Assembly (NCBI GenBank): GCA_965249835.1
Contig: CBDFMY010000004.1
Coordinates: 62,001-126,000, forward strand
Length of the DNA stretch: 64,000 bases
Source: JAHRAW01 sp965249835
Lineage (GTDB): Bacteria > Pseudomonadota > Gammaproteobacteria > Arenicellales > Poriferihabitantaceae
Direction: 5' to 3'
How positions within the stretch are numbered: the first letter of the stretch is position 1; each line of letters starts with the position of its first letter. Positions 25,400 to 33,005 of this stretch are shown piece after piece. The notes beneath the pieces are model-generated. The model worked only from the letters and a program-made list of their open reading frames with translations, searched no databases and was not told the DNA's origin. Position numbers and translations under genes: made by a program.

Positions 25400-25942
25400 A
25401 TGTCAAAATTTGTTTATGTTGATAACTCAAATGTTTTTATTGAAGGGCAACGCGTAGCGGCGGTGAAAAATGGTAACGCGTTGAGCATACAGGATGCGAT
25501 CAGCCGTCAGATTTTCGACTCAAGTTATCGCCTCGACTTCGGTAAATTATATAGTTTGGTTGCCGGCAATGGAAGCTCAAACGCGGAACGCGCCATGTTG
25601 TTCGGTTCGCGTCCGCCACCAAATGATTCGTTGTGGGCGGTCGCAGAATCCGCTGGATTTGAGTTGGTCATTGTAGACCGCAACTTGAGTAACAAAGAAA
25701 AGAAAATCGATACCGGCATTGTCACGGCAATGCTCATACACGCCTTCACTGAAGCAGATGCATCAAAAGACCAATTTGTTTTGGTTGTCGGCGATGGCGA
25801 CTATGTGCCCGTAGTTCAAGGCTTGATTGAGAACGGCTTTACCATCAATGTCGTGTTTTGGGATCACGCATCGCGCGAGTTGCAAAATGTTTGTTCCAAC
25901 TTTATATCGATGAACTCGCACTTTGAAAAACTTGCCCGTTGA
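25400..25942 (+). CDS. NYN-domain (PIN-like) putative ribonuclease
   Basis: A 180-residue protein of the NYN/LabA class, PIN-fold metal-dependent RNases. Acidic residues at the expected places: VYVDNSNVFIEG at residues 5-16 (first Asp), KKIDTGIVTAMLIHA near 107 (KxDxxI), and VLVVGDGDYVPVVQ near 129 (GDxD). The start ATG at 25400 has CAGGAGC upstream. It lies 44 bases after ald and 43 bases before the next gene, all on the plus strand, but has no metabolic link to ald or xsc. With the following gene it may be a small RNA/DNA-targeting pair inserted into the sulfonate cluster. Confidence 0.75.
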   Translation: MSKFVYVDNSNVFIEGQRVAAVKNGNALSIQDAISRQIFDSSYRLDFGKLYSLVAGNGSSNAERAMLFGSRPPPNDSLWAVAESAGFELVIVDRNLSNKEKKIDTGIVTAMLIHAFTEADASKDQFVLVVGDGDYVPVVQGLIENGFTINVVFWDHASRELQNVCSNFISMNSHFEKLAR

Positions 25943-25985
25943 TCGCCACCGACACGACGCACTTTTTTATTTAATGAGGAAAAAA

Positions 25986-26591
25986 ATGAAAACAGACAGT
26001 GATAATTGCCGGGTTACCGAAGATGATTTTTGCAAAGCATGGTGCGCCGTGTGGGAGAAAAAAGACAAAAATAAATGCCTTTCAAACCAATTTAGCGGCG
26101 AAGGATCTTGGGGAGACTGGACTGAGGCCATGTTGACTGATAAAAAAGAGGCATTTTTGAAACAGGTCAAATGCAAACTCGCGGGCACCCTTTCGCGCGA
26201 AATGTATTATTGGGATGAAGAACTGTTTCGCGTGGATGTCGGTTTTGTGTCCGAGTGCAACGACTACATGAACACAGACGGTAAATATACTTATCCGCTT
26301 TTTTTCGATGTGTTAATCGAACATGAAAACAACATGCACAAAATTCACGAAGAGATGTGGAAACTGATTTTCGTCCGCTCGCCGTTAAAAGTCATTGTTT
26401 CATATGGTCACCTGAAAGATGGAGTGCAAGAAAAGATAAATGAGTGCATCGGATATTTGCAGAACGCCAACGCCGCTTTCCCGGAAAATGAAGATACGCG
26501 CTACTTGTTTATCATAGGAAACCATGTTGATGGGAAAATACGCTGGCGGTGGGCATCTAACAAACAATCATCTCTACGAAATTTATGCTGA
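25986..26591 (+). CDS. Hypothetical protein with PD-(D/E)xK-like motifs
   Basis: A 201-residue protein of no recognised family. The region LFRVDVGFVSECN (Asp about residue 84) followed by PLFFDVLIEHENN (Glu about residue 110) and then FVRSPLKVIVSYG has the pattern of a group of PD-(D/E)xK nuclease-like proteins (xDVxx ... IEHEN ... LKVxITY). I chose ATG 25986 because GAGGA precedes it within TTTAATGAGGAAAAAA; the frame opens at 25923 without such a site. It follows the NYN nuclease gene in the same direction. Function is unknown and the nuclease suggestion is weak. Confidence 0.55.
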   Translation: MKTDSDNCRVTEDDFCKAWCAVWEKKDKNKCLSNQFSGEGSWGDWTEAMLTDKKEAFLKQVKCKLAGTLSREMYYWDEELFRVDVGFVSECNDYMNTDGKYTYPLFFDVLIEHENNMHKIHEEMWKLIFVRSPLKVIVSYGHLKDGVQEKINECIGYLQNANAAFPENEDTRYLFIIGNHVDGKIRWRWASNKQSSLRNLC

Positions 26592-26652
26592 TTGGAATCA
26601 ATTTAAATCTAAACTTATTTTATTAACCAAACCATTCAAGAGAACTTAACCC

Positions 26653-28416
26653 ATGACAAAAATGACCACTTCCGAAGCCTTCGTGGAAACCATGGCGGCG
26701 CACGGCGTAACCGATATATTTGGAATCATGGGCTCGGCTTTTATGGATGCGATGGATATATTCGCACCCGCCGGTATCCGCCTGGTGTCGGTGGTGCATG
26801 AACAGGGCGCGGGACACATGGCCGACGGCTATTCCCGGGTCAGCGGACGCCATGGCGTGGTCATCGGGCAAAACGGTCCGGGCATCAGTAACTGCGTTAC
26901 CGCTATCGCCGCGGCCTATTGGGCGCACTCTCCGGTGGTCATGATTACCCCGGAAACCGGCACTATGGGTCAGGGCTTGGGCGGCTTCCAGGAAGCCAAT
27001 CAGTTACCGATGTTTGAGGAATTTGTCAAGTATCAGGGTCATGTCAATAATCCGAATCGAATGGCTGAATATACCTCCCGGTGTTTTGACCGCGCTCATT
27101 CCGAACTGGGACCGACGCAACTTAATATTCCGCGCGATTATTTTTATGGCGATGTGGATATTGATATTCCACAACCCATGCGCCTCGACCGCGGGCCCGG
27201 CGGCGATGCGACCTTGAACGAGGCCGCACAAATGCTGACCGAGGCGAAATTTCCAGTGATTATTTCCGGCGGCGGCGTGGTCATGGCTGATGCCGTTGAG
27301 GACTGCAAGGCGTTGGCAGAGCGTCTTGGTGCGCCAGTGGTCAACAGCTACCTGCATAATGATTCATTCCCGGCAAGTCACCCACTCTGGTGCGGCCCGC
27401 TCGGCTACCACGGTTCCAAAGCGGCCATGTCGCTAATCAGCAAGGCCGATGTGGTGGTGGCGTTGGGCAGCCGGCTTGGACCTTTCGGCACCCTTCCCCA
27501 GTACGGCATAGACTACTGGCCGACGGATGCAAAAATTATTCAGATCGATGCCGATCACAAAATGCTGGGGTTGGTTAAGAAAATTTCAGTCGGCATTTGT
27601 GGCGACGCCGGTGCGGCGGCGAAGGCGTTGCTTGCGCGAATCAATGAGCGAACGCTGACCTGCGATGCCAGCAAAGATGCCCGCGCCATTGAGATCGATA
27701 CCGATAAGGCAGATTGGGAAGCCGAGTTGAATGAATGGATTCACGAAAAAGACGGCTATAGTCTGGACATGATCAAAGAGCAAAGCGGTGAAGCGGGCAA
27801 CTGGCTGCATCCTCGCCAAGTGTTGCGTGAACTTGAAAATGCCATGCCTGCCAATGCTATGGTTTCCACTGACATTGGCAATATCAACGCCATCGCCAAC
27901 AGCTATCTTCGGTTTGAAGAGCCGCGCAGTTTCCTCGCGCCGATGAGTTTTGGCAACTGCGGCTACGCGCTGCCGACCGTGATTGGCGCCAAGTGCGCGG
28001 CCCCTGATCGCCCGGCCATCGCCTACTCCGGCGACGGTGCCTGGACCATGAGCATGACGGAGATTATCACCGCGGTGCGCCACAACATGCCGGTGACTGG
28101 CGTGGTCTTCAATAACCGCCAATGGGGCGCCGAGAAAAAGAACCAGGTGGATTTCTATGGTCGCCGCTTTGTCGCCGACGATTTGAAAAATCACAGTTTC
28201 TCCGGAATCGGGCGCGCCATGGGCGCCGAAGGCATCACCGTCGATCAACTGGAAGAGGTCGGCCCGGCCTTGACCAAAGCCGTTGACCTGCAAATGAACC
28301 ACGGAAAAACCACGGTCATCGAAATCATGTGCACGCGGGAGCTGGGCGATCCGTTCAGACGCGATGCGCTGAGCAAACCGATTCGACATTTGGCGAAGTA
28401 TAAAAAGTTCGTTTGA
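26653..28416 (+). CDS. xsc: Sulfoacetaldehyde acetyltransferase
   Basis: Thiamine-diphosphate enzyme that converts sulfoacetaldehyde and phosphate to acetyl phosphate and sulfite, the desulfonation step of taurine, isethionate and related sulfonates; cytoplasmic. The 587-residue protein has the N-terminal Pyr domain (HEQGAGHMADGYSR near residue 55, with the catalytic Glu), a central TH3 domain, and the C-terminal ThDP motif GDGAWTMSMTE ... FNNRQWG near 460-495. Blocks such as ETGTMGQGLGGFQE and PRDYFYGD distinguish Xsc from acetolactate synthase. The neighbours pta and ald support the pathway. No sulfite exporter or dehydrogenase is in view. Confidence 0.93.
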   Translation: MTKMTTSEAFVETMAAHGVTDIFGIMGSAFMDAMDIFAPAGIRLVSVVHEQGAGHMADGYSRVSGRHGVVIGQNGPGISNCVTAIAAAYWAHSPVVMITPETGTMGQGLGGFQEANQLPMFEEFVKYQGHVNNPNRMAEYTSRCFDRAHSELGPTQLNIPRDYFYGDVDIDIPQPMRLDRGPGGDATLNEAAQMLTEAKFPVIISGGGVVMADAVEDCKALAERLGAPVVNSYLHNDSFPASHPLWCGPLGYHGSKAAMSLISKADVVVALGSRLGPFGTLPQYGIDYWPTDAKIIQIDADHKMLGLVKKISVGICGDAGAAAKALLARINERTLTCDASKDARAIEIDTDKADWEAELNEWIHEKDGYSLDMIKEQSGEAGNWLHPRQVLRELENAMPANAMVSTDIGNINAIANSYLRFEEPRSFLAPMSFGNCGYALPTVIGAKCAAPDRPAIAYSGDGAWTMSMTEIITAVRHNMPVTGVVFNNRQWGAEKKNQVDFYGRRFVADDLKNHSFSGIGRAMGAEGITVDQLEEVGPALTKAVDLQMNHGKTTVIEIMCTRELGDPFRRDALSKPIRHLAKYKKFV

Positions 28417-28421
28417 GTGTG

Positions 28422-28523
28422 CTTGTCTTTTTCGCCGCCATGCTACGTTGCGCATCGTCGCTCGGTCGCTCACATACTTAATGTATGCTCACTCCCTCGC
28501 TCCTCGCGCGCCTTGCCTGACAA
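28422..28523 (-). repeat. R3 repeat, uninterrupted copy
   Basis: Reads on the minus strand GAGCATACATTAAGTATGTG flanked by GGCAAGGCGCGCGAGGAGCG on one side and GAGCGACCGAGCGACGATGC on the other. The copy at 54.1/55.4 kb is the same sequence split by the IS5-family element at TTAAGT. Confidence 0.75.
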
Positions 28524-28527
28524 CGAA

Positions 28528-28606
28528 AAAATCGCCGGGCGCGCCATGAATTGATTGGCGCGAGCAAAGCGAGCCCGAAGGGCGCGTATCAGGGATGATA
28601 CGCGCA
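28528..28606 (+). repeat. R4 repeat
   Basis: GCGAGCCCGAAGGGCGCGTA followed by TCAGGGATGATACGCGCA is present in inverted orientation at 55685-55731, each next to an AAAAAATCGCCGGG-like stretch. It contains the palindrome GCGTATCAGGGATGATACGC. Confidence 0.7.
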
Positions 28607-28639
28607 AAATACTGCGCACAATGTTTGTCTGGATTATAA

Positions 28640-28754
28640 GGTCCGGGCAATGACGGGTTGGGATACAATGGTGAATTGGAAGGCGATGATTCCTTTTGAG
28701 ACGCCAATGGTAAACGAGAAAAAACTTGTCAGCGAAATAGTGAACCTATACATC
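28640..28754. repeat. R2 module plus partial R1 end
   Basis: 28640-28725 is R2 in reverse (compare 21031-21125: GTTTACCATTGGCGTCTC, AATCATCGCCTTCC, ATTGTATCCCAACCCGTCAT). 28727-28754 is the R1 end GTCAGCGAAATAGTGAACCT then ATACA. Confidence 0.75.
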
Positions 28755-28809
28755 GCCTGCGGCGGGAATGACGGCGATCGGTATGTTTGAAACCCCGCAA
28801 TAACAAACC

Positions 28810-29862
28810 ATGGTAATGCCAACAAAAAACTCATCCGCAGGCGGCGGCGCACTCGCGTCGTTGGCGATGTTGGTCATCCTCATCGGCGGCATGAAAATCG
28901 CGGCGCCATTGCTGGTGCCGTTGTTGCTCGCGTTGTTCATCGCCATTTTGATCGCATCGCCCTATTCGTGGCTGCACGGCAAAGGCGTCCCGCGCTGGCT
29001 GGCATTGCTCACCGTGTTACTGGTTTTTTTCGGCGCGGTTTTCTTGCTCGGCTCGTTGGTCGGCTCATCGGCGCAGGAATTCTCGGCGCGCTTCCCGCTA
29101 TATCAACAACGCTTGCACGACATGACCGCCGAATTGTTCGCGTATCTCGCGCAAGTCGGTATGCCCTTCTCCGACGCGCAAGTCACCGAATATTTCGACC
29201 CCGGCAAAGTAATGGCACTCGCCGCATCATTGTTTAGCGGAATACAAAACCTGCTCGCCAACAGCGTTCTGATTATGATCACCGTGGTTTTGATTCTGCT
29301 CGAAGCGCCAAACATTCCCGACAAGTGGCGCGCCGCGCATCACGATGCGCACAACGCCGAGCAAACGCTTGAGCGCTTCCGCGCCGCGGCGCACAATGTC
29401 AATCGCTACATGGCAATCAAGACCATGACCAGCGCTCTGACCGGCGCATTAATCGCGTTATCTTTGTGGCGGATTGGCGTCGACTATCCGCTGCTGTGGG
29501 GCGTGATGGCGTTCTTGCTGAACTTCATTCCCAACATCGGTTCGGTAATCGCGGCGATTCCGGTGGTACTGCTCGCGCTGGTGCAAATCGGTTTCGGCGC
29601 CGCCACGATGACCGCGCTTGCGTATCTCGTGGTCAATATGATCATCGGTAGCGCGCTTGAGCCGCGTATGATGGGCAAAGGACTCGGCTTGTCCACGCTG
29701 GTGGTTTTCGTCTCGCTAATTTTGTGGGGCTGGGTGCTCGGCGTGGTCGGCATGTTGCTCTCGGTGCCACTCACCCTCGCCATGAAAATCGCCCTGGACA
29801 GCAATCAAAACACAAAATGGATGGCGATTATGCTGGGCCCGCGCATTGACGCTGAGCAATGA
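28810..29862 (+). CDS. AI-2E family (UPF0118) membrane permease
   Basis: A 350-residue inner-membrane protein of the AI-2E/TqsA-PerM family, with two hydrophobic hairpins at the N-terminus (about residues 14-65), a soluble stretch around 70-150, and four or five further transmembrane segments. The family region LWGVMAFLLNFIPNIGSVIA near residue 230 and the NMIIGSALEPRMMGKGLGLS block near 275 are diagnostic. Family members have been linked to autoinducer export or to Na/Li-H antiport; the substrate here is unknown. It ends 4 bases before the pta ATG, so the two are probably co-transcribed, although a biochemical link is not evident. Confidence 0.88.
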   Translation: MVMPTKNSSAGGGALASLAMLVILIGGMKIAAPLLVPLLLALFIAILIASPYSWLHGKGVPRWLALLTVLLVFFGAVFLLGSLVGSSAQEFSARFPLYQQRLHDMTAELFAYLAQVGMPFSDAQVTEYFDPGKVMALAASLFSGIQNLLANSVLIMITVVLILLEAPNIPDKWRAAHHDAHNAEQTLERFRAAAHNVNRYMAIKTMTSALTGALIALSLWRIGVDYPLLWGVMAFLLNFIPNIGSVIAAIPVVLLALVQIGFGAATMTALAYLVVNMIIGSALEPRMMGKGLGLSTLVVFVSLILWGWVLGVVGMLLSVPLTLAMKIALDSNQNTKWMAIMLGPRIDAEQ

Positions 29863-29866
29863 AACC

Positions 29867-30886
29867 ATGCATCGCATTATCACGCAAGCAAAACTAACCC
29901 CGAAAACAATTGTCTTGCCGGAATCCGGCGACTTAAGAGTTGTTGAAGCCGCGTCATTAATATCGCAACTCGAGTTGGCGAAAGTCGTGTTGATTGGCGA
30001 GCGTAGCGAAGTTTTGTCATTGGCGAAGGCGAATGACATTGACCTTGCCGATGTGGCAATAGAGAATCATCGCGAATCCGAATGTGCGTATAGCGAAAAA
30101 TATATGGACGCACTGATGGCACGCCATGAAAAAAAACCAAAAAAAAAACATGACCACCTCACTCGCGAGAAAGCGCGACAACAACTTGTCAATCCGCTGA
30201 TTTTTGCCATGCTTAAAGTCGCGTGCGGGGATGCGGACGGTTGCGTCGCCGGCGCGGCACATACCACTTCCGATGTGTTGCGCGCGGCGTTGCAAATCAT
30301 TGGCGTGAAGTCGCATAGCGGCGAAAATAGTCTGGTCTCGAGTTTTTTCATCATGCAACACGACATGCCGCATCAAGCACTTCGCGGCGTAGCGTTGTTC
30401 GCCGATTGCGCGATGGTGATCGAACCGAACGCCGCGCAGTTGGCGCGCATCGCGATGGATACATCAGATAGCGCGGTCGCGTTGTTGGGGATGACGCCGC
30501 GCATCGCGCTGTTGTCGTTTTCCACCGCCGGCAGCGCGTGTCATGCGCAGGTCGACAAAGTGCGCGAGGCGGGCGATCTCATCGCGCGCCAACGCCCCGA
30601 CCTTGAATTGATGACCGAAGTGCAATTTGATGCCGCGGTCATTCCCGAAATTTTGCGGCGCAAAGCCCCCGACATTGCCGTCGAAGCCCCCGCCAATCTA
30701 TTTATCTTTCCGGATTTGCAGTCGGCCAACATCGGTTACAAAATCGCCGAACGCATCGGCGGCGCGCGCGCAATCGGCCCAATCCTGCAAGGACTCAAGC
30801 GACCGGTCAACGATCTTTCGCGCGGTTGCAGCGTGGACGACATCGTGCAACTGGTTGCGGTAACCGCGCTTCAATCCGGCATTTGA
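29867..30886 (+). CDS. pta: Phosphate acetyltransferase
   Basis: Converts acetyl phosphate and CoA to acetyl-CoA and phosphate; cytoplasmic. The 339-residue form corresponds to the catalytic PTA_PTB domain alone, as in sulfonate-degradation clusters. Seen: IVLPESGDLRVVEAA near residue 14, DGCVAGAAHTTSDVLRAAL near 120, ALLSFSTAGSA near 210, and NLFIFPDLQSANIGYKIAER near 275. It would take the acetyl phosphate released by Xsc into central metabolism. A lysine-rich insertion (KKPKKKHDH, residues about 86-94), encoded by A-rich runs, interrupts a region that normally reads continuously. ATG 29867 is chosen over a TTG at 29846 inside the upstream gene. Confidence 0.92.
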   Translation: MHRIITQAKLTPKTIVLPESGDLRVVEAASLISQLELAKVVLIGERSEVLSLAKANDIDLADVAIENHRESECAYSEKYMDALMARHEKKPKKKHDHLTREKARQQLVNPLIFAMLKVACGDADGCVAGAAHTTSDVLRAALQIIGVKSHSGENSLVSSFFIMQHDMPHQALRGVALFADCAMVIEPNAAQLARIAMDTSDSAVALLGMTPRIALLSFSTAGSACHAQVDKVREAGDLIARQRPDLELMTEVQFDAAVIPEILRRKAPDIAVEAPANLFIFPDLQSANIGYKIAERIGGARAIGPILQGLKRPVNDLSRGCSVDDIVQLVAVTALQSGI

Positions 30887-30898
30887 TTCGTCGCCATC

Positions 30899-31969
30899 AT
30901 GGACATCGCCTTTCGCACCATTCACCTGCGCAAACGTTTCCCGCTTGCGATTAGTCGCGGGGTAAGCGTTAGCGGCGACAATCTTTTTGTCGCCATCACC
31001 CGTGACCACATCACCGGCTGGGGGGAAATGGCACCCGGCATTCGCCAGGGCGCAACGGATGTCGCGAGCAGTCAGGCCGCGCTAACCGAATTTTTCGCAA
31101 GCGGGTTGAATGGGCTTGGCGTTACCGAAATTTATGATCGCGGGCGTCAAAGCAATGTGCCGGCTAGCGCGCTGGCGGCGCTGGACGTTGCGTTGTGGGA
31201 CTGGTCGGCGCGCAAAGCCAACATGCCGCTCTACCGACTGCTGGGGATGGGCAAGCCACGCACGCCGACCTCGGTTACCATCGGCATCAGCCCCCCGCAA
31301 GTCGTGCGCGAACGCGTCCCGCTGTTGCTCGACGGTGGCGGCATCCGTGCGCTCAAAGTAAAACTCGGTTCCACTGACGGCATTGAAGCCGATCAGGCGA
31401 TGTTCGCCCAGGTGATGGAAAGCATCCGCGACTATCCGCTCAGTTTGCGGGTGGATGCCAACGGCGGCTGGAGCGTGAAACAGGCGCAGGTGATGATGAA
31501 GTGGCTTGCCGCGCGCGAGGTTGCATATATCGAGCAACCGCTCGCCGATGGGCAAGAAAGCGAGTTGCCGGCGTTGTTCAAAAATCGTCCGTTGCCGATT
31601 TTTCTGGACGAATCCTGCCGCTTCGCCGACGACTTGCCGAAGTGGGCGCACACCGTTGACGGCGTCAACATCAAACTGATGAAATGCGGTGGCATTTCGG
31701 GCGCGTTGCGCATCATCACCGCGGCGCGCGAGTTCGGACTGAAAACCATGATCGGATGCATGAGCGAATCGTCCATGGCAATCTCGGCCGCTGCCGCGAT
31801 TAGTGGCGCGATGGATTATATTGACCTCGACTCGCATTTGAACCTCGACCCGGACCCGTGCGTCGGTGCGCAATTGATCGATGGCATCATCACGCCGAAC
31901 GACACGCCCGGTCACGGCGCGGCATTAACAAACAACACATCAGCGGCAACGAAAAATAATCATGCTTGA
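30899..31969 (+). CDS. dgcA: N-acetyl-D-glutamate racemase (enolase superfamily)
   Basis: A 356-residue enolase-superfamily protein close to dipeptide epimerases. Catalytic elements in order: KxK in ALKVKLG near residue 156, metal ligands Asp in RVDANGGW near 184, Glu in YIEQPL near 210, Asp in FLDESC near 235, and the opposing Lys in NIKLMKCGG near 260. Alone it would be called an L-Ala-D/L-Glu epimerase, but the DUF1611 neighbour defines the DgcN/DgcA pair known from marine bacteria, in which DgcN acetylates D-glutamate and DgcA racemises N-acetyl-D-glutamate to the L form. The gene overlaps dgcN by 8 bp. The last dozen residues (TNNTSAATKNNHA) are an unusual polar tail. Confidence 0.82.
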   Translation: MDIAFRTIHLRKRFPLAISRGVSVSGDNLFVAITRDHITGWGEMAPGIRQGATDVASSQAALTEFFASGLNGLGVTEIYDRGRQSNVPASALAALDVALWDWSARKANMPLYRLLGMGKPRTPTSVTIGISPPQVVRERVPLLLDGGGIRALKVKLGSTDGIEADQAMFAQVMESIRDYPLSLRVDANGGWSVKQAQVMMKWLAAREVAYIEQPLADGQESELPALFKNRPLPIFLDESCRFADDLPKWAHTVDGVNIKLMKCGGISGALRIITAAREFGLKTMIGCMSESSMAISAAAAISGAMDYIDLDSHLNLDPDPCVGAQLIDGIITPNDTPGHGAALTNNTSAATKNNHA

Positions 31970-33005
31970 CCCCAATCAAAAAATTGCCATTTACATGGAG
32001 GGACAACTCGACAGCGACCACGGCAAAATGGGTTTTGGCGTGATGCGTTATAGCCGCAATCCGGTTGGCTGCGTGGTTGATTCGACGCATGCCGGCAAAG
32101 TGGTTTCGCAAGTGTGCGAGTTGCCATTTGACTATCCGGTGGTCGCCGGCGTGGCCGACGCGGCGAAGTTGGGCGCGGAAGTTTTGGTGCTCGGCACCGC
32201 GCCGTCCGGCGGTATGGTGCCGCCGGAATGGGACGCACCATTGCGCGAATCTTTACGCCTCGGTATGTGCATCGTCAACGGACTGCACGACAACTTGAAC
32301 GGTCGATTTGGAAACTTGCTGCAAAGCGGACAATGGATTTGGGATGTGCGCCAACCAACGCATCTGCCACCGATCGCCACCGCGCGCGCGGCAAAACTCA
32401 ACAACAAACGCGTGTTGTTGGTCGGCACCGACATGACGGTGGGAAAAATGACCGCGGGTCTGGAGATTCATCGCTGGATTCGCGCCCGCGGACACGACGC
32501 TGCGTTTCTCGCCACCGGACAAATCGGCATCACCATCACCGGCCGCGGCATTCCGCTGGACGCGTTCAAATTGGATTACGCTTGCGGGGCGGTGGAGCGC
32601 ATGGTGATGGAGGCGGCCAATCACGACATCGTGTTCATTGAAGGCCAGGGTTCGCTGTTGCATCCCGGTAGCAGTGCCACGCTTTCACTGCTACGCGGCA
32701 GTTGCGCCACGCATCTGATTATGTGCCACCGCGCGCGCATGAAGCAGTTGCGTGCGCCGGTTTCGGTGCGTATTCCGCCGCTCAAAGAGTTTATTCGGTT
32801 GAATGAAGAAGTGGCGTGCGTCTGCGGCTCGCTGACTTCGGCGACCACCATCGGCATCGCGCTCAATACCGCGTTGCTGGATGATGCGGACGCCCGCGCC
32901 GAGATTGAAAAACTCGAACAGGAAGTGCAACTTCCAGTGACCGATGTGGTGCGTTATGACCCGGCAAAACTCGGCGGCTTGTTGATTGACGATGTAATGC
33001 AATGA
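31962..33005 (+). CDS. dgcN: D-glutamate N-acetyltransferase (DUF1611)
   Basis: A 347-residue DUF1611 protein with an N-terminal Rossmann-like part and a C-terminal P-loop NTPase-like part containing LLVGTDMTVGKMTAGLEIHR near residue 150 and VFIEGQGSLLHPG near 226. In described systems DgcN transfers an acetyl group from acetyl-CoA to D-glutamate, the first step of a D-glutamate utilisation route that ends in L-glutamate. Its start lies inside the end of dgcA, and its own stop overlaps the cyclase ATG (ATGA), so the three genes are tightly coupled. Substrate identity rests on family and pairing with dgcA; older annotation would say 'DUF1611 protein'. Confidence 0.82.
   Translation: MLDPNQKIAIYMEGQLDSDHGKMGFGVMRYSRNPVGCVVDSTHAGKVVSQVCELPFDYPVVAGVADAAKLGAEVLVLGTAPSGGMVPPEWDAPLRESLRLGMCIVNGLHDNLNGRFGNLLQSGQWIWDVRQPTHLPPIATARAAKLNNKRVLLVGTDMTVGKMTAGLEIHRWIRARGHDAAFLATGQIGITITGRGIPLDAFKLDYACGAVERMVMEAANHDIVFIEGQGSLLHPGSSATLSLLRGSCATHLIMCHRARMKQLRAPVSVRIPPLKEFIRLNEEVACVCGSLTSATTIGIALNTALLDDADARAEIEKLEQEVQLPVTDVVRYDPAKLGGLLIDDVMQ

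Noticed and set aside
31082..31915. 277-residue minus-strand frame opposite dgcA
   Set aside because: A long antisense frame caused by high GC and codon bias. dgcA has full catalytic motifs on the plus strand.
30899..31969. L-Ala-D/L-Glu epimerase (peptidoglycan peptide recycling)
   Set aside because: Possible by fold, and mpl is present in the window, but direct overlap with dgcN makes the N-acetyl-D-glutamate racemase role more likely.
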